A DNA stretch of 64,000 nucleotides from Ipomoea triloba (GCF_003576645.1 NC_044917.1:20692287-20756286), one strand, 5' to 3'. Shown: positions 11,055-22,464, counted from the first letter of the stretch. Made by a program: numbers and translations. Notes: generated by a model not told the origin, from the sequence alone.

Positions 11055-11301
11055 CATTCACAGAAATGAGCAATTCATAATGGCATGCCAAGGAAAACAA
11101 GTATTTTATGTTAGTGATCTTTGTGATAAAAAATGGTCAGTTATTCTTCATGGGAAGAGACAAATTACTGGAGATGAAAATTAAGATGTTGAAGAAATAC
11201 CACCATTTTCTTCAAGTTTATTGCCGGTTATTGTGGATAATAAGATAGATGAAGTGCATGCATCACAGGATGATCATCACAAAGGGATATGGAATCATTG
11301 A
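11055..11301 (+). pseudogene. CACTA transposase (TNP2-like), C-terminal remnant
   Basis: The frame reads NEQFIMACQGKQVFYVSDLC then DKKWSVILHGKRQITGDEN, followed by a stop. The 'qvFYV.D..D.kWsvvl.gk' motif is the typical end of En/Spm (CACTA) transposases in plants. The catalytic part upstream is missing, replaced by LTR-like DNA. The other CACTA pieces at 12283-14450 and 21200-21800 are collinear, so they form one element broken by later insertions. Confidence 0.65.
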
Positions 11302-11335
11302 TTATTTCAAATAATGCTTTAAGTTCTTATTGTGT

Positions 11336-11379
<44 letters not shown>

Positions 11380-11382
<3 letters not shown>

Positions 11383-12224
11383 CGCGTTCTGGTGCGTACT
11401 GGCCGCCCAGGAGAGAACTGCGGACGAATCACAACGCGCCACGTGTCCGGAATGTAGTTGCATATAACATTATAACTAGGTCCACGTAATGTTATAACTA
11501 GGTGCACATAGGTGCACCCATGTGCATAAATGCTAACAAGGTAAATTACTTGCACCTGTAAGTGAAAATAGGTGCACACGTGCAAGTAAAATGTATTACA
11601 AGTGCAAGTAAATTGTACAATGAGCATCAATACTAAGTGTACCTAATGTTATAACTAGGTGCACCTAATGTTATAACTAGGTGCACCAAATGTTATAACT
11701 AGGTGCACATAGGTTGCACCCAGGTGCATGAATATTAACAAAGTAAATTACTTGCACAAGTACAGTGCAAGTAAAATGTATTGCAAATGCAAGTAAAATA
11801 TATTACAGGTGCAAGTGTATTGTACATTGAGCATCAATACTAAGTGTACCTAATGTTATAACTAGGTGCACCTAGATTGTACCAGGTGCATGAATATTAA
11901 CAAGGTAAATTACTTGCATTTGTAAGTGAAAATATTTGCGAAAATAGATGCATGAATATTAATAAGTTAAATTACTTGCACTTGTAAGTGAAAATATGTG
12001 CGAAAATAGGTGCACTTATAAGTGAAACTAGGTGCACTTGTAAGTGAAACTAGGTGTACTTGTAAGTGAAATTAGGTGCACCAAAGTTCCAGTTATTTAC
12101 GAAAATGCCACCGCGTCTTTTTTTTTTTTTGAAATTGCATCTGATTCGTTGATCTGGACATGTGGACGGTTGTGAAGCGTTCTCATTTCTTACCTGGGCG
12201 ACAGTACGCACGAGAGTGCAAGCC
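11380..12224. mobile_element. (TA)n-embedded MULE MITE (845 bp)
   Basis: Both ends abut (TA)n: 11341-11379 on the left and 12225-12252 on the right. The ends form an imperfect ~45-bp inverted repeat: ggtgcgtact..cgcccagg on the left, and the complement of cctgggcg..agtacgca on the right. The interior is an array of ctaggtgcac, taatgttataactaggtgca and cttgtaagtgaaa words, closely matched by 25655-26311 next to the truncated MULE. It therefore looks like an internally deleted member of that MULE family. No coding region. Confidence 0.8.
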
Positions 12225-12282
12225 TATATATATATATATATATATATATATAATCATTTTCTAATAATTTTTCTTTTTAAAC

Positions 12283-13260
12283 ATGCATATGGATTCATCA
12301 AATGATCCTACTAATGATAGTACTACTCGGGGTACTAGTTCTACTCAAAATAGTGATACTACTACTAAGACGAGAGGTGTGACTCATATGAAAAAAGTCA
12401 TTCTAGGGTGTGCTACTTCAGGGAAAAAGGCAGTTCAAGTTGGGTCAACCGGCACGGAATTTAAAAGTTATGTTGCATTAGTGTGACGTGTTAACATCCG
12501 GATCACAATAGAGTCATGGCCTAAGGTCCCAGTGGAGACTAAGGACCTTATTTGGGAAGATATTCTGGTAACTTTTTTTTTAGATTTAGATTTATATATA
12601 TAAAATAATTTAATATAATTACATTTTTTACTAATAAATAATCTTTTTTTTTGCAAAGTACTTATGATATTCCCATCACAGATGATATGAAGGAGTGTTG
12701 GATGCAATATGTGGGTCAACGGTGAAAAGATTTTAAAAAAAAAATTGTTCAACAGGTACATACAATTAGTCCTGCATCTCCTCCACGTAGACACGAAATG
12801 TGGAAGAGGGCAAGAATGGATAATTCGTGAAATTTTCGCACTGAAGCGACTAGAGTGGTCGCAGAAAAAAATGGTAAGTTATAATTTTCTACGTTAATAG
12901 GTATGTTGAACAAAATGGACAAAATATAATAGTAATTATTGCGTTAGGAAGACAAAATATATTGTCTGTTGCGCTAGATACTGATGAGCATCTTGGGCGT
13001 GTTAGAGGCATGTGAAGAGGACATGGCATAAAAAGTGTATTTGGTCATGTAAGGCATCGTCCTCAAACGCCTACAGATCAGAAGAAGTTAAACAAATAGT
13101 TGATTCTGATGTTGCTGCTGTTGAAACACGATTTAAAGCACGAATTGCTGAGATGTTGAAACAATTTAACAATATTCAGACTCCTCTTCAGCAAGCTGCG
13201 CAATCAAGGCAAGATGATGGCATATGTGAGCATGTTGCGCCTCAAAGATGATAGTAAGAA
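12283..13260 (+). pseudogene. CACTA-associated ORF (plant transposase, Ptta/En/Spm family)
   Basis: Successive segments in shifting frames give TKTRGVTHMKKV, then RVNIRITIESWPKVPVETKD, YDIPITDDMKECWMQYVGQR, PPRRHEMWKRARMDNS and DTDEHLGRVRGMGRGHG. This is the order found in the second gene of plant CACTA elements, a DNA-binding accessory protein. Stops (for example TGA at 12484-12486), frameshifts and intron-like gaps show it is dead. It continues from the transposase tail at 11055 across the inserted MITE. Confidence 0.65.
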
Positions 13261-13500
13261 AGCTATTTCACAAACCCTTTTGCTGATTTACTGGCTGTAA
13301 GTAATTGTTTATAGTTAATCTTATTATTATTATTATTTATTAAAAACATTTTCTATGATTCTTCATTAATTAATGCAGTTATGAGCATGATGCCTATTGT
13401 ACTTGAGAGACCCTATTAGACGTTCAGTCGCATTTGGGATAGCTTACACTGGTGGACAAGTTCATGGGGTTGCACTAAATGTCGATCAAATGAAGGCCCT

Positions 13501-13615
13501 ACTAGTGAAGTTTAGCTTTTAGGTGTTGCATTTCAACACTCTATTTTTTTGAGTACTACTAGTGAAGTTTAGCTTTTAGGTGTTGCATTTCAACACTCTA
13601 TTTTTTTTTAGTACT
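13501..13615. repeat. 57-bp tandem duplication beside a SINE
   Basis: actagtgaagtttagctttt through caacactctattttttt is present twice in a row (13501-13557 and 13558-13615). The duplicated unit includes the beginning of the SINE tail, so the duplication followed SINE insertion. Confidence 0.75.
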
Positions 13616-13777
13616 ACTGACTCTGCTACAATGTAGTATCTGTTCATAGCTACTTTCTCAACCTAATGACGCACAAAGAGTCAACAGTTGCCTCCATTGA
13701 GGCTCGAACCCACTCCTATCATCCATGTGGGAGTGTTAATCGGGACACCGGATGCCACTAGACCACAAGGTCTTTGG
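13603..13777 (-). mobile_element. tRNA-derived SINE
   Basis: Read on the minus strand it starts gccaaagaccttgtggtcta, has an A-box (TGGTCTAGTGGC) and a B-box (GGGTTCGAGCC), and ends in a poly(A) tail (poly-T on plus). It is flanked by a 12-bp target duplication, caacactctatt (13591-13602 and 13778-13789). Related copies are at 27634 and 27806. Confidence 0.8.
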
Positions 13778-14493
13778 CAACACTCTATTATTTGGCTAAA
13801 GAAGCTGGTAGAGTTATGTAATCAAGTTGATAAGGTATGTACACTATAAATATTTGTATTCTAAAATAGTATATAATTTAGTTTTTTTAAAATAATAATT
13901 GTTACTTATATTAAAATGCATAGTTAAAAGGAAAGACCAAATTGACTTTTGAATCAGTTGTGGAATCTCATCATCATGAATTGACTTTAACTAATCCGAA
14001 TTCTTTGAGTAGTCCATGGAAAAAGGTATACAAAATTGCTTGTAGTCTTGAACACAATCTTGCAATATTGATTATGAGTTACAACTTAAGAGTCTAGAGA
14101 TTGTGCGTTTCTTGAATATGGAGACCTTAGATATTTCTCTTTTAGTTCTTTTTTTTTAAAAGATTTTTTTAGTTCTTTATAATGTAATATGTTTTTAGTA
14201 TTATTTGTTCATAATAGTTTGAATTTTATTTATCATAATTATTAGTAGTAATTTATATGAGTGGTTTTGATTGTGAATAAGGGTATTTATAAAGATTTTG
14301 GTTTGACATCAAAATCCATGTATGACTTTTTAGAGTCCAAATTGGATTCAACCAAAAATGACTTCTATAAATGAGAGGATAACGTATATAAATGGCATCA
14401 TGCAATATGGGAAGAAAAATTACTATTTAGCCCATATATTCTCAAGTAAGTATTGATTACGTTTTAAATACAATACCTTATATATAATATACT

Positions 14494-14537
<44 letters not shown>

Positions 14538-14968
14538 CATGCGTTCACGTGCGAACGGCTCGCCCAGGTAAGAAATAGGAACAAATTCAGGTCGATGATC
14601 GACTTTCATCCAACGGTAGTAGTTGCTCAGGATTTTTCGCGTCTAGCTGGCGGTAAGGGGTTTCTTTTCTTTTTGCTTTTTATTTCCTAATATGTTATTT
14701 CCTAATCCGTTAATGCTATTCGTTAAACACCTCATGTGATCGCGTAGGCGCCCCAATTCTTCCTTACAAAATTCATCGTCGAACTACAGGTATGAGTGTG
14801 TTGATCGTGCAAGAGTTATAGTTCTTGTTTCGCATAGGCATCACAATTCTTCCTTACTAATTTCTTCGGCCAACAACAGGTCTGAGTTTGTTGATCGCGT
14901 AGGAGTTTCCGGTTGGTGTTTACCAATTTCAAATTCTTCATCGATTGCTGTTGGCTTATACGATCGCA

Positions 14969-17884
14969 ATGGAGTCAGGTATTGTTTGTGGTTTGATTTC
15001 GTGTATTATATGCGTTGTTACCAATATTGGATGCATTTTTTTGTTATCATTTAGTTGCTCGTTATTTTTTAATTGCATATATAGTGTGTATTGGATGCAT
15101 TATGTATACAAATTATATGCACATTGCCTTATAAGTATGTGCAATTCATCTTTAACTGTATTTATTTTATCGTAGATAACTGGTGGATTTTTGTTATAAT
15201 TTAGTTGCTTTTGTAAATATGTACGTTATTTTTAATTGCATATATATTGTGTATTGGATGCACTGTGTACACAATTTATATGCATATTTCTTTATAAGTA
15301 GGTGCAGTGGTTGTTTAATTGTATTTATTTTATCATTTGGGTATTTTGTTTTTTGTTGATTTCAGGTAGATGCATCTTTGGGTAGTATTGGGTGCATCTT
15401 TTATATGATTTACGTGCATACTATGACTTATGTATGTAATATTTAGTTTTTTGTTGATTTCAAGTAGATGCATCTCTGTTTAGTACTAGGTGCACATTTA
15501 ATATCATTTACATGCTTACTGTGGTTTAAGTACTTGCACTAATTATTTATTGTATATAGTTTATTGTAGAGTGTCAGGAGTTATACATTTTTTTTGCATT
15601 TATTACATAATGGTGTATTAATTTAAAGTAGTTGGACACACAGGTGAAATTTGTGATTCTTATCGTTTGGATATTTCTCCTGGTTTGACAAAATATCATG
15701 TTCCTGTTTGTGAAGATTCGGTTAAACCTGTTGTTGGGAAGGTTTTTCCTGATTTGGATTCTGCTGTTGAATTTTATATTAAGTATGCTTCAGTTGTGGG
15801 GTTTGATATTCGACACAGTACGATTAAAAAATCTAGTAATGGGGTGATAGTTTGGAAATATATTGTTTGTAGTAGGGAGGGTTTTAAGAATGTCGTTTGT
15901 ATGGATAGCTCTTCAGCAGCAGAATTGGATAGTGTTGAGTGTTCTGTTAGAAAGAGGCGGAGAGTTTTGAATAGGGTTGGGTGTAGAGCTCGCATTGCTT
16001 TTAGATATGCGAGTAATGGTACTTATTGTATTCAATTGTTTGAGGAGCGTCACAATCATTTGCTGTCATCATTATTGTCAAGACAATTTCTTAAGGGAAA
16101 TAGGAAGATTGGGGTTGGTCACATGAAGTTCGTAGCTGATTGTGTAAAAGCAAACATTGGGCCAGTGCAAAGTTTTCGGTTATTCAAGGAGATGGTGGGG
16201 AGTTTCTCAAATGTAGGTGCAACAAGTGTAGAATTTTGAAATATTAAAAGGGACATAAACTCTTATTGTTCGGGTGTTGATGCTCAGATGGTAGTGACTA
16301 ATTTTTTAAAGAAAAAATAAGTATGTCCAGCTCTATTCTTTGCATTTGATGTTGATGAGTTTGATCAGTTATCTAGGGTTTTTTGGGCTGATGCGGTTTC
16401 TAGGAAGAACTTTACCCTTTTTGGTGATGTTGTGTCATTTGATGCCACATATCAGACAAACAGGTTAGTTTTTATAACGTTAGTGCATAAATATTATTTT
16501 CTGTTATGTTTTTGGTAAGGTGTTTTTGGTATAGTGCAAGTATATATAACTATAGATGCAACAGGGTCCCACTATATATGCATGTAGTATCTGACAAAAC
16601 TTGACCTTTGTTTTTCCAGGTATGATATGGTATTTACACCATTCACTGGTATAAACAACCATAAAAAGTGTATTACTTTTGGTGTTGGGTTGTTGACAAA
16701 AGAGGATATTGAGTCATATGTGTGGTTGTTTGAGAAATTCAAGGAAGCGATGGGTTGTGAGCCAACATTGTTTGTAACTGATCAAGACCCAGTAATGAGG
16801 GTTGCATTTCCACGTGTGTTTAAGGAAGCTAAGCATAGGTTTTGTATGTGGCATATTATGTCTAAGGTAGGAGATAAGGTTGGCCTCTCTTTGAGTAGAA
16901 ATGAGTCTTTTAGGTCAAAGCTTAATTCCATTGTATGGAATCAAATGTTGGAACCAACTGAGTTCGACCATCAATGGAATTTAGTTATGGAGGAATTTGG
17001 CTTGGTGTAGCATAATTGGTTTGTGAAATTGTTTGATATTCGTCAGTTTTGGATTCCTGCATATTTTAGAGATGTTTTTCTAAATGGTTTAATTAGGACT
17101 ACCTCACGTTCTGAGAGTGAGAATAGTTTGTTTGGTTCTTTTACTACACCTCAATCCAATTTGGTTGAATTTTTTATGCATTTTGATCGTGCTATTGACG
17201 TTCANTTTTAATTGTCGAGTTGTAAGTGTTAGGGAGGATCAAGGTTTTCTGTACTATGAAATTAAAGATATAGACAATCGAGTTTTTAGTGTCGTGCATA
17301 ATGTTGTGGAGGTCATTGCTTCATGTGGGTGCAAAATGTTTCAAAGGTTGGGTCTGCTGTGTAGGCATATTTTTGTAGTTTTTAAAGACTTGAAATTCGA
17401 TTCAATTCCGTTGAGATATGTAGTTAAGCGGTGGACTAAGGATGCATCTTTGGGTCAGAGTTTTGATATTGATGGTGTTGTTGTTGATCAATGGGAAGGC
17501 GTTGATGAAAAGTTGGTGTTATTGAAATCTGTTTGGTCGGATATTCAATGCTGTATTAGTATAGTTCAGTCTGATATGGATCGCTTGCAAATGTTTTCTC
17601 AGATCATTAAGGAGCATAAAGACATGCTTTTATCAGACCCAAGTTGATGTTCTTCTGTTGTTGGCAAGAGGTCAATCATTGAGGCAGTTTGTGGTTCTTC
17701 TGTTCCTTTTGAGGTTTCTGTTCTTCCACCAAAGAAAGCAAAGAATAAGGGGAGTGGTAAGCGCATTAAAGGATTCAAGGAGATTGCTATTGAAGAAAGT
17801 AAGGAGAGAGGACATGCAAGACTTGCAATAAACCTGGTCATGATAGCAGGAATTGTGTATTGAGGAAGAAACAGTGTCCCTCAT
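14969..17884 (+). pseudogene. MULE transposase, FAR1/FRS type, interrupted
   Basis: Predicted exons are 14969-14978 (ATGGAGTCAG), 15644-16463 and 16620-17884, with GT-AG borders. The N-terminal part (FPDLDSAVEFYIKYASVVGF, CSREGFKN, VGCRARI, HNHL) is a FAR1-type zinc-finger DNA-binding domain. The MULE core follows, with acidic residues in VVSFDATYQTN, FVTDQDPVMR and TTSRSESENSLF. A SWIM finger (CGCKMFQRLGLLCRH) and a C-terminal CX2CX4HX4C knuckle (CKTCNKPGHDSRNC) close it. Breaks: TGA at 16237, TAA at 16318, TAG at 17008, TGA at 17645, a late frameshift before the knuckle, and the N at 17205 where ~50 codons are missing. The protein would cut and join element ends in the nucleus. A domesticated FRS gene is unlikely given the inverted repeats and the convergent protease gene. 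Confidence 0.85.
17205..17205. other. Assembly gap (single N) inside the transposase
   Basis: Relative to the copy at 56372-57472, the residues between FMHFDRAIDV and FNCRVVSV (about 50) are missing and the frame changes at the N. A collapsed or unfilled gap explains this better than biology. Confidence 0.75.
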
Positions 17885-19039
17885 AGATAGTTTAGATGCA
17901 AAATTAATATTTTTTTACATTCTATTATCAAAATATGACTATGACTGATTCGTATACTTCTGGCATAATGGATATGGAAGGTGTTTTAGCATTGATTGGA
18001 TGATTTAGTTCTGGAAATTGTTTAAAAACTTTATGCAAATTTGTTGCAATAATAGTGAAGATTATATGCACTTATATTGTTTAGTTAATGCAAATATAGT
18101 GTATAGTTATTGCAGAGTAAACCTTGAGTGACATTTTGTTGCAGAAAGGTCTAGATGCACAATTAGGGAAATGTACTTGCACATATAAGCTAAAGTAACT
18201 GCAGAGTATATCTTTTTATACATTTTGCATGCACAGTCTTGGCAGGAAGTCTTGGTTGATATTTACAGGTGATTAGTTGCACATGTAATGTAATGTAATT
18301 GCTACCTACATTTTTCCATAATTTTTGCATGTACAGTTAGGGTGTCAGGGTTAGGGAAGTCTTGGTGCACATTTACATATAACTAGTTGCATATATAAAA
18401 TAATGTACTTGCACCATACACTTATCCATAATTTTTGCTTGCACATTTAGCGTTTAAGTATTTATGGTGTTGTGTTTAGGGCTTAGGGTTCAAGGTTTTA
18501 GGGTTTAGTGTTTAGGGTTTAGGGTTTAGGTGTTTATGGTTTTGGCTTTAGTGTGCAGGCAAATGTATGTGCATATTTACGGGTAATTAGTTGCACAGAT
18601 AACCCAAAGTACTTGCAGCCCACGTTTTGTAAGCAAAGTTATTTGTTTATGATTCAGGGTTTAGGGATTAGTGTTAAGTTTTCAAGGTTTTGGGTTGAAT
18701 TTTTAGAGTTTAGGGTTTAGGTTTTAGGTCTTTAGGGTTTTGGCTTTAGTGGGCAGACAAGTGTAGGTGCACATTCACTGACGATTAGTTGCACATATAA
18801 CCTAAACTACTTGCATATACAGAGAATTGTAGCTGCATTCGTAGACAATTATAAATGCAAGTACATACTGCATACGTACAGAATTAATAACATTTTTTGA
18901 TGACTACAAGTCATCACTGCAAATATGTAGACAACTCAAAAACCGCCTGGCATATAGTTCTACTTGCCTACACCAAAAAAATGGTTAGAGACCTTGACTA
19001 CAAAAAATCAAATTATCAATTCTTATATCCACCAAATAG
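17885..19039. other. Intergenic region between convergent MULE genes, telomere-like words
   Basis: It holds repeated tgcacatat / acttgca words and two clusters of degenerate TTTAGGG-type repeats (gggtttagtgtttagggttt near 18505; gggtttaggttttaggtctt near 18715). Each cluster is followed by the same ttttggctttagtg-ggcag segment, so a ~240-bp unit is duplicated. No gene is seen apart from the ends of the two convergent genes. Confidence 0.6.
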
Positions 19040-20598
19040 TTACTTCTTGGCCTTTGAGGCCTTTTCAAACTGCCTTGCATCTTTCATACAGTCTCCACGG
19101 AATTCATTTATTGGGGAATTCACAATTTCAGCAAGGTATTTCACTCTTGTGTTGTTTAGTTGTTCCTTGTTTTCCTTTTCCAGTCCACAGTCCTAGCCTT
19201 TAGTACCTTTGCCCATATAAGTCTCCATGTGTCGCATAGTGAAGACACCACAGTCAACATTGTTACTGTTGTCCATCCATGACATTCTGAGTCTAGCAGG
19301 TGTCAATCCCTTTAAAAGATTGCTTTTTGCATCGTCCTCTTTGACGTGAAAGTATTCAGCCAACATGGTTTTCTCGTCATTTGATATTGTTAGTATTGGA
19401 ATTAATAAAGTGTTGATATATATGAAATTTGGTAAGTAACATTACCAGTGTTGTTGGTACATCTCCATACTTTTCATTCCCGGGGCTATCAGATGATGAA
19501 TTGTCCAAGATGTCAAATATTTTGTTCTTCACATTTATGGTAAGCACATAGTAGTGTTGAGAGTGGACAATTGGGAAGACAAACTGTTTTGAAATTGGAA
19601 TGCATATAATTCATAGGTTAGTTGCACATGTAGATGTACTTTAATGCAATCTTGATATATGTTAGGTGCACTTTAGCATATATATTGTTTGTAGCTTACC
19701 AACTCAATATCTTGAAGATTCAATCCTTCTGTCTGCCAAATTTCATCGTCCATTCTTTCTGAAAATCTCTTAGTCCTCAATGCGTTATCGCCATAGGGTG
19801 CTACAACTGTGTAAAGCTGAAGTAAAATGTAGATGTTAGTTTGCATGTTACAAATATGTATTTTATTTTTTGAAAGGTCTTTATAGTTGTTGTCAAACTG
19901 TTAACTAAATGCAATAATAGATTTACAGTTGTTGCAGAGTGATCATTAACTGTCAATTTGCCCCATACAAGTCTATATGCACACCTATAGATGATTACTT
20001 GCACATATAACCTAAACTACTTGCAAATTACATTTTCCACAAAATGTGCATGCACATGGTGTGTTAATATTGACTAATATATAACACAAATTGACTAATC
20101 TATAACACAATTCCTCTCACACTGAGGTTTAGGTGTTCTAAATTAACACATAAGAGTATGTACTTGCACAGTTAGGGTGGTTATATTAGTTGCATCTATA
20201 CTGTTAACTAAATGCAATAATAGATTACAATTGGTGCAGAGTGATCATTAACTGTTACTTTGACCCATACAAGTCTATATGCACACCTATAGATGATTAC
20301 TTGCACATATAGTCTAAACTACTTGCAAATTACATTTTCAACAAACTGTGCATGTACATGGTGTGTTAATATTGACTAATATATAACACAAATTGACTAA
20401 TCTATGACACAATTCCTCTCACACTGAGGTTTAGGTGTTCTAAATTAACACATAAGTGCATGATTACTTGCAAATCACAAATTACTAGCCAGCAATATGT
20501 TTCTTATGAAATGCGAAAGAAACAAGAAATTTAAAAATTTTACCTCGTTTGGTTCGGGTTTTCTCAGCATTAACATTTGGGCTTTGTTCTGCATCCAT
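19040..20598 (-). pseudogene. C48 (Ulp1-like) cysteine protease gene of the MULE
   Basis: Exons on the minus strand: 20598-20544 (MDAEQSPNVNAEKTRTKRG), 19816-19700 (39 codons, LYTVVAPYGDN...), 19583-19446 (46 codons, FVFPIVHSQHYYVLTINV..FDILDNSS) and 19372-19040 (..NNVDCGVFTMRHMETYMG). The His of HYYVL, the Asp of ILDN and the Cys of DCGV make the C48 triad, so the fold is that of SUMO-deconjugating proteases. The start at 20598 is supported by MDAEQSP and a clean donor. A TAG at 19195-19193 interrupts the last exon. The large N-terminal region present in the 58716-63654 homologue is absent here, replaced by repeats. Whether such proteins act on SUMO is unknown. Confidence 0.75.
19899..20456. 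repeat. ~258-bp direct duplication, period ~301 bp
   Basis: ctgttaactaaatgcaataa...taacacataag occurs at 19899-20155 and again at ~20200-20456 with few differences. It fills the space where the N-terminal exons of the protease gene would be expected. Confidence 0.75.
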
Positions 20599-20878
20599 TT
20601 TTGGTAGATATTGATTGCGTTGTGTTCCTGTTTAGCAAAGCTTTACTTCGTCGTTGTCGTCGCCGGAGCAGTGCGGGAAATGGGGTTTTGCAGTTTATAG
20701 TAATGCCGATAAAGTCCTCGCGTGTGTATTAAGTTTAGTTTTTAACTGCAAAATTACCTATTTGCCACCGCGCGTTATGATAGGGAGCTGTAGTATTGAT
20801 CGTCGATTTTAGAAGATGGACGCACCAGATTTGTTCCTATTTCTTACCTAGGCGATTGTCCGCAGGTGAGTGCACCCC

Positions 20879-20942
20879 TATATATATGTGTGTATATATA
20901 TATATGTATATATATATATATGTATGTATGTATATATATATG

Positions 20943-20975
<33 letters not shown>

Positions 20976-21071
20976 GTATATATATGTATACATACATACA
21001 TACATATATATACATATATGTATGTATGTATGTATGTATAATGTATGTATGTATGTATGTATGTATATATA

Positions 21072-21104
<33 letters not shown>

Positions 21105-21165
21105 ACATACATACATATATACATACATATATATACGTATATATATACATATATATATATAGTAT
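20879..21165. repeat. Complex TA/TATG/CATA microsatellite
   Basis: About 285 bp of (TA)n mixed with (TATG)n and (CATA)n at the right flank of the MULE. Open frames here on both strands (poly Tyr-Ile-His) are artefacts of the repeat. Confidence 0.9.
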
Positions 21166-21199
21166 ATTATTTACTATAAACTAATAAAAATTTTATTTG

Positions 21200-21805
21200 T
21201 AGTGGGAATTAGATGTTGATGGCAATTTACCCCTTATTGTACGAAATTTATTGGTTTGATTCCATTGGTCGCGAGCCACGTGAGGACATTAAAGAGATAA
21301 TTGAAACATATGTAAATTTATAAATATAATTAATAGTTATTATTAATATAGTGATGTCAAGTATTGATGTATGTTTTATGTCTTGTATTAATAGGTGTGT
21401 GAAGACAACAAGCATGTTAAGTGGAAAGAAACCAAGTCGTCAACCAAAATGGATTATATGTTTGGTACATATATCTTATTGTTTTTTTTTTGTTAAAAAA
21501 ACATTAATTATATTTTTTACATCAAATGTAGTGTGACAAACAAAGAGGAACTATTATGTGATGAAATTTATGTTGAAAATCATTTCTTTGCAAGCATACA
21601 AGGGAATGGATAATGCAAGTAATTTAATAAAGTATTTTTCTCCTTCATATTTTTTAAAATACTAACTTATTAATTATTTATCTCTTTTAAACTTTGTAGA
21701 ATTTGGAGAGACAATGATGATTGTCCTACAATCAACAAGATATTGATGAAGTTAGAGACATATGACGCAAGTTTTTTACTGATCAATGACTTAATACACT
21801 ACTTC
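21200..21805 (+). pseudogene. CACTA-type Ulp1/C48 protease remnant
   Basis: Exon-like pieces read IYWFDSIGREPREDIKEIIE (near 21241), CDKQRGTI followed by a YYVMKFM-like stretch (near 21537-21580), and YNQQDIDEVRDIW (near 21728-21765). This is the order D-S... C-G-Y-Y-x-M-K-F-M ... EIDEVR of the C48 proteases carried by plant CACTA elements. Frames shift and stops intervene. The first part of the domain lies before the MULE insertion, near 14425, so the MULE sits inside this gene. Confidence 0.6.
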
Positions 21806-22464
21806 TGTAACACCCCCATTTTTCAAGACCATATTTAGAGCAAATTTTCTTTAATTTTTTTTTCAATTTAAAATTCATTTAGAATGCGGAAGTTTTTCAA
21901 AATCTTATTGAGAGTATTACCGCCACACTTAGGCAATCAACAAAACTTAAGTGATAAGGCTAACTACAAAATAGTCCAAATAAAAATAATTTAGAATCCC
22001 CAAACCAAAAGTCTTTAATTTAAAACATCGGTCCCAAACTTTAATCTATAACCACGACCAATGCACAACTAGTCCCCTTACAAAAGCTTTCAAGATACTC
22101 TAACGCTCTCTCCAAGAAATTCTTCCATTCATCACTTCCTGCTATTCAAGCAAAGCAAATAACAACAACATACATAGAAGAGGAGTTAACAAAACTTGCT
22201 AAGTAAGGGACTGCTTTGCCCGCAAAACAATATATATAAAAGAATATGGTACTTTATATTTTCGAAATACTTAGCCACAAGGCTAACTTACAAAACATTA
22301 TCAATATAACATGCCAAAATTGGCCTAAAAGATTTCATGATACATATATCACATGAGAAATTCACTCTCTAAAATAAAATACACCAAATTTTTATTTAGC
22401 CACATACTTGACAAATTAAGTTTATGCTACACTTATATCCACATTTTCTGCACATACAGTACTA

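Larger units (their letters stand above)
13261..14535 (+). pseudogene. CACTA internal region, decayed
   Basis: Short coding-like islands remain, such as RPIRRSVAFGIAYTGGQVHG near 13410 and KLLFSPYILK near 14425; the latter resembles the start of a C48 protease domain (x-PY-x). They are separated by AT-rich intron-like DNA and a SINE insertion. The block ends in the (TA)n tract (14495-14535) where a large MULE is inserted. Confidence 0.45.
14536..20878 (+). mobile_element. MULE with FRS-type transposase and convergent C48 protease gene (6.3 kb)
   Basis: The left end (ggcatgcgttcacgtgcg, then cgcccaggtaagaaatagga) and the complement of the right end (ggggtgcactcacctgcg, then cgcctaggtaagaaatagga) form a ~60-bp inverted repeat. 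Both ends directly abut (TA)n, which hides any target duplication. Inside are a plus-strand transposase gene (14969-17884) and a minus-strand Ulp1-like gene (20598-19040), convergent, with AT-rich TGCAC-rich DNA between. The element is inserted in the protease part of a CACTA element. Stops, a frameshift and an N gap mean this copy is probably not autonomous. Confidence 0.85.

Noticed and set aside
14969..17884. A domesticated host FAR1/FRS transcription factor gene
   Set aside because: The gene has several stops, lies between terminal inverted repeats and faces a transposon protease gene, as in the second element.
20796..21184. Overlapping poly-Tyr/Ile/His ORFs on both strands
   Set aside because: They are six-frame readings of a TA/TATG microsatellite.
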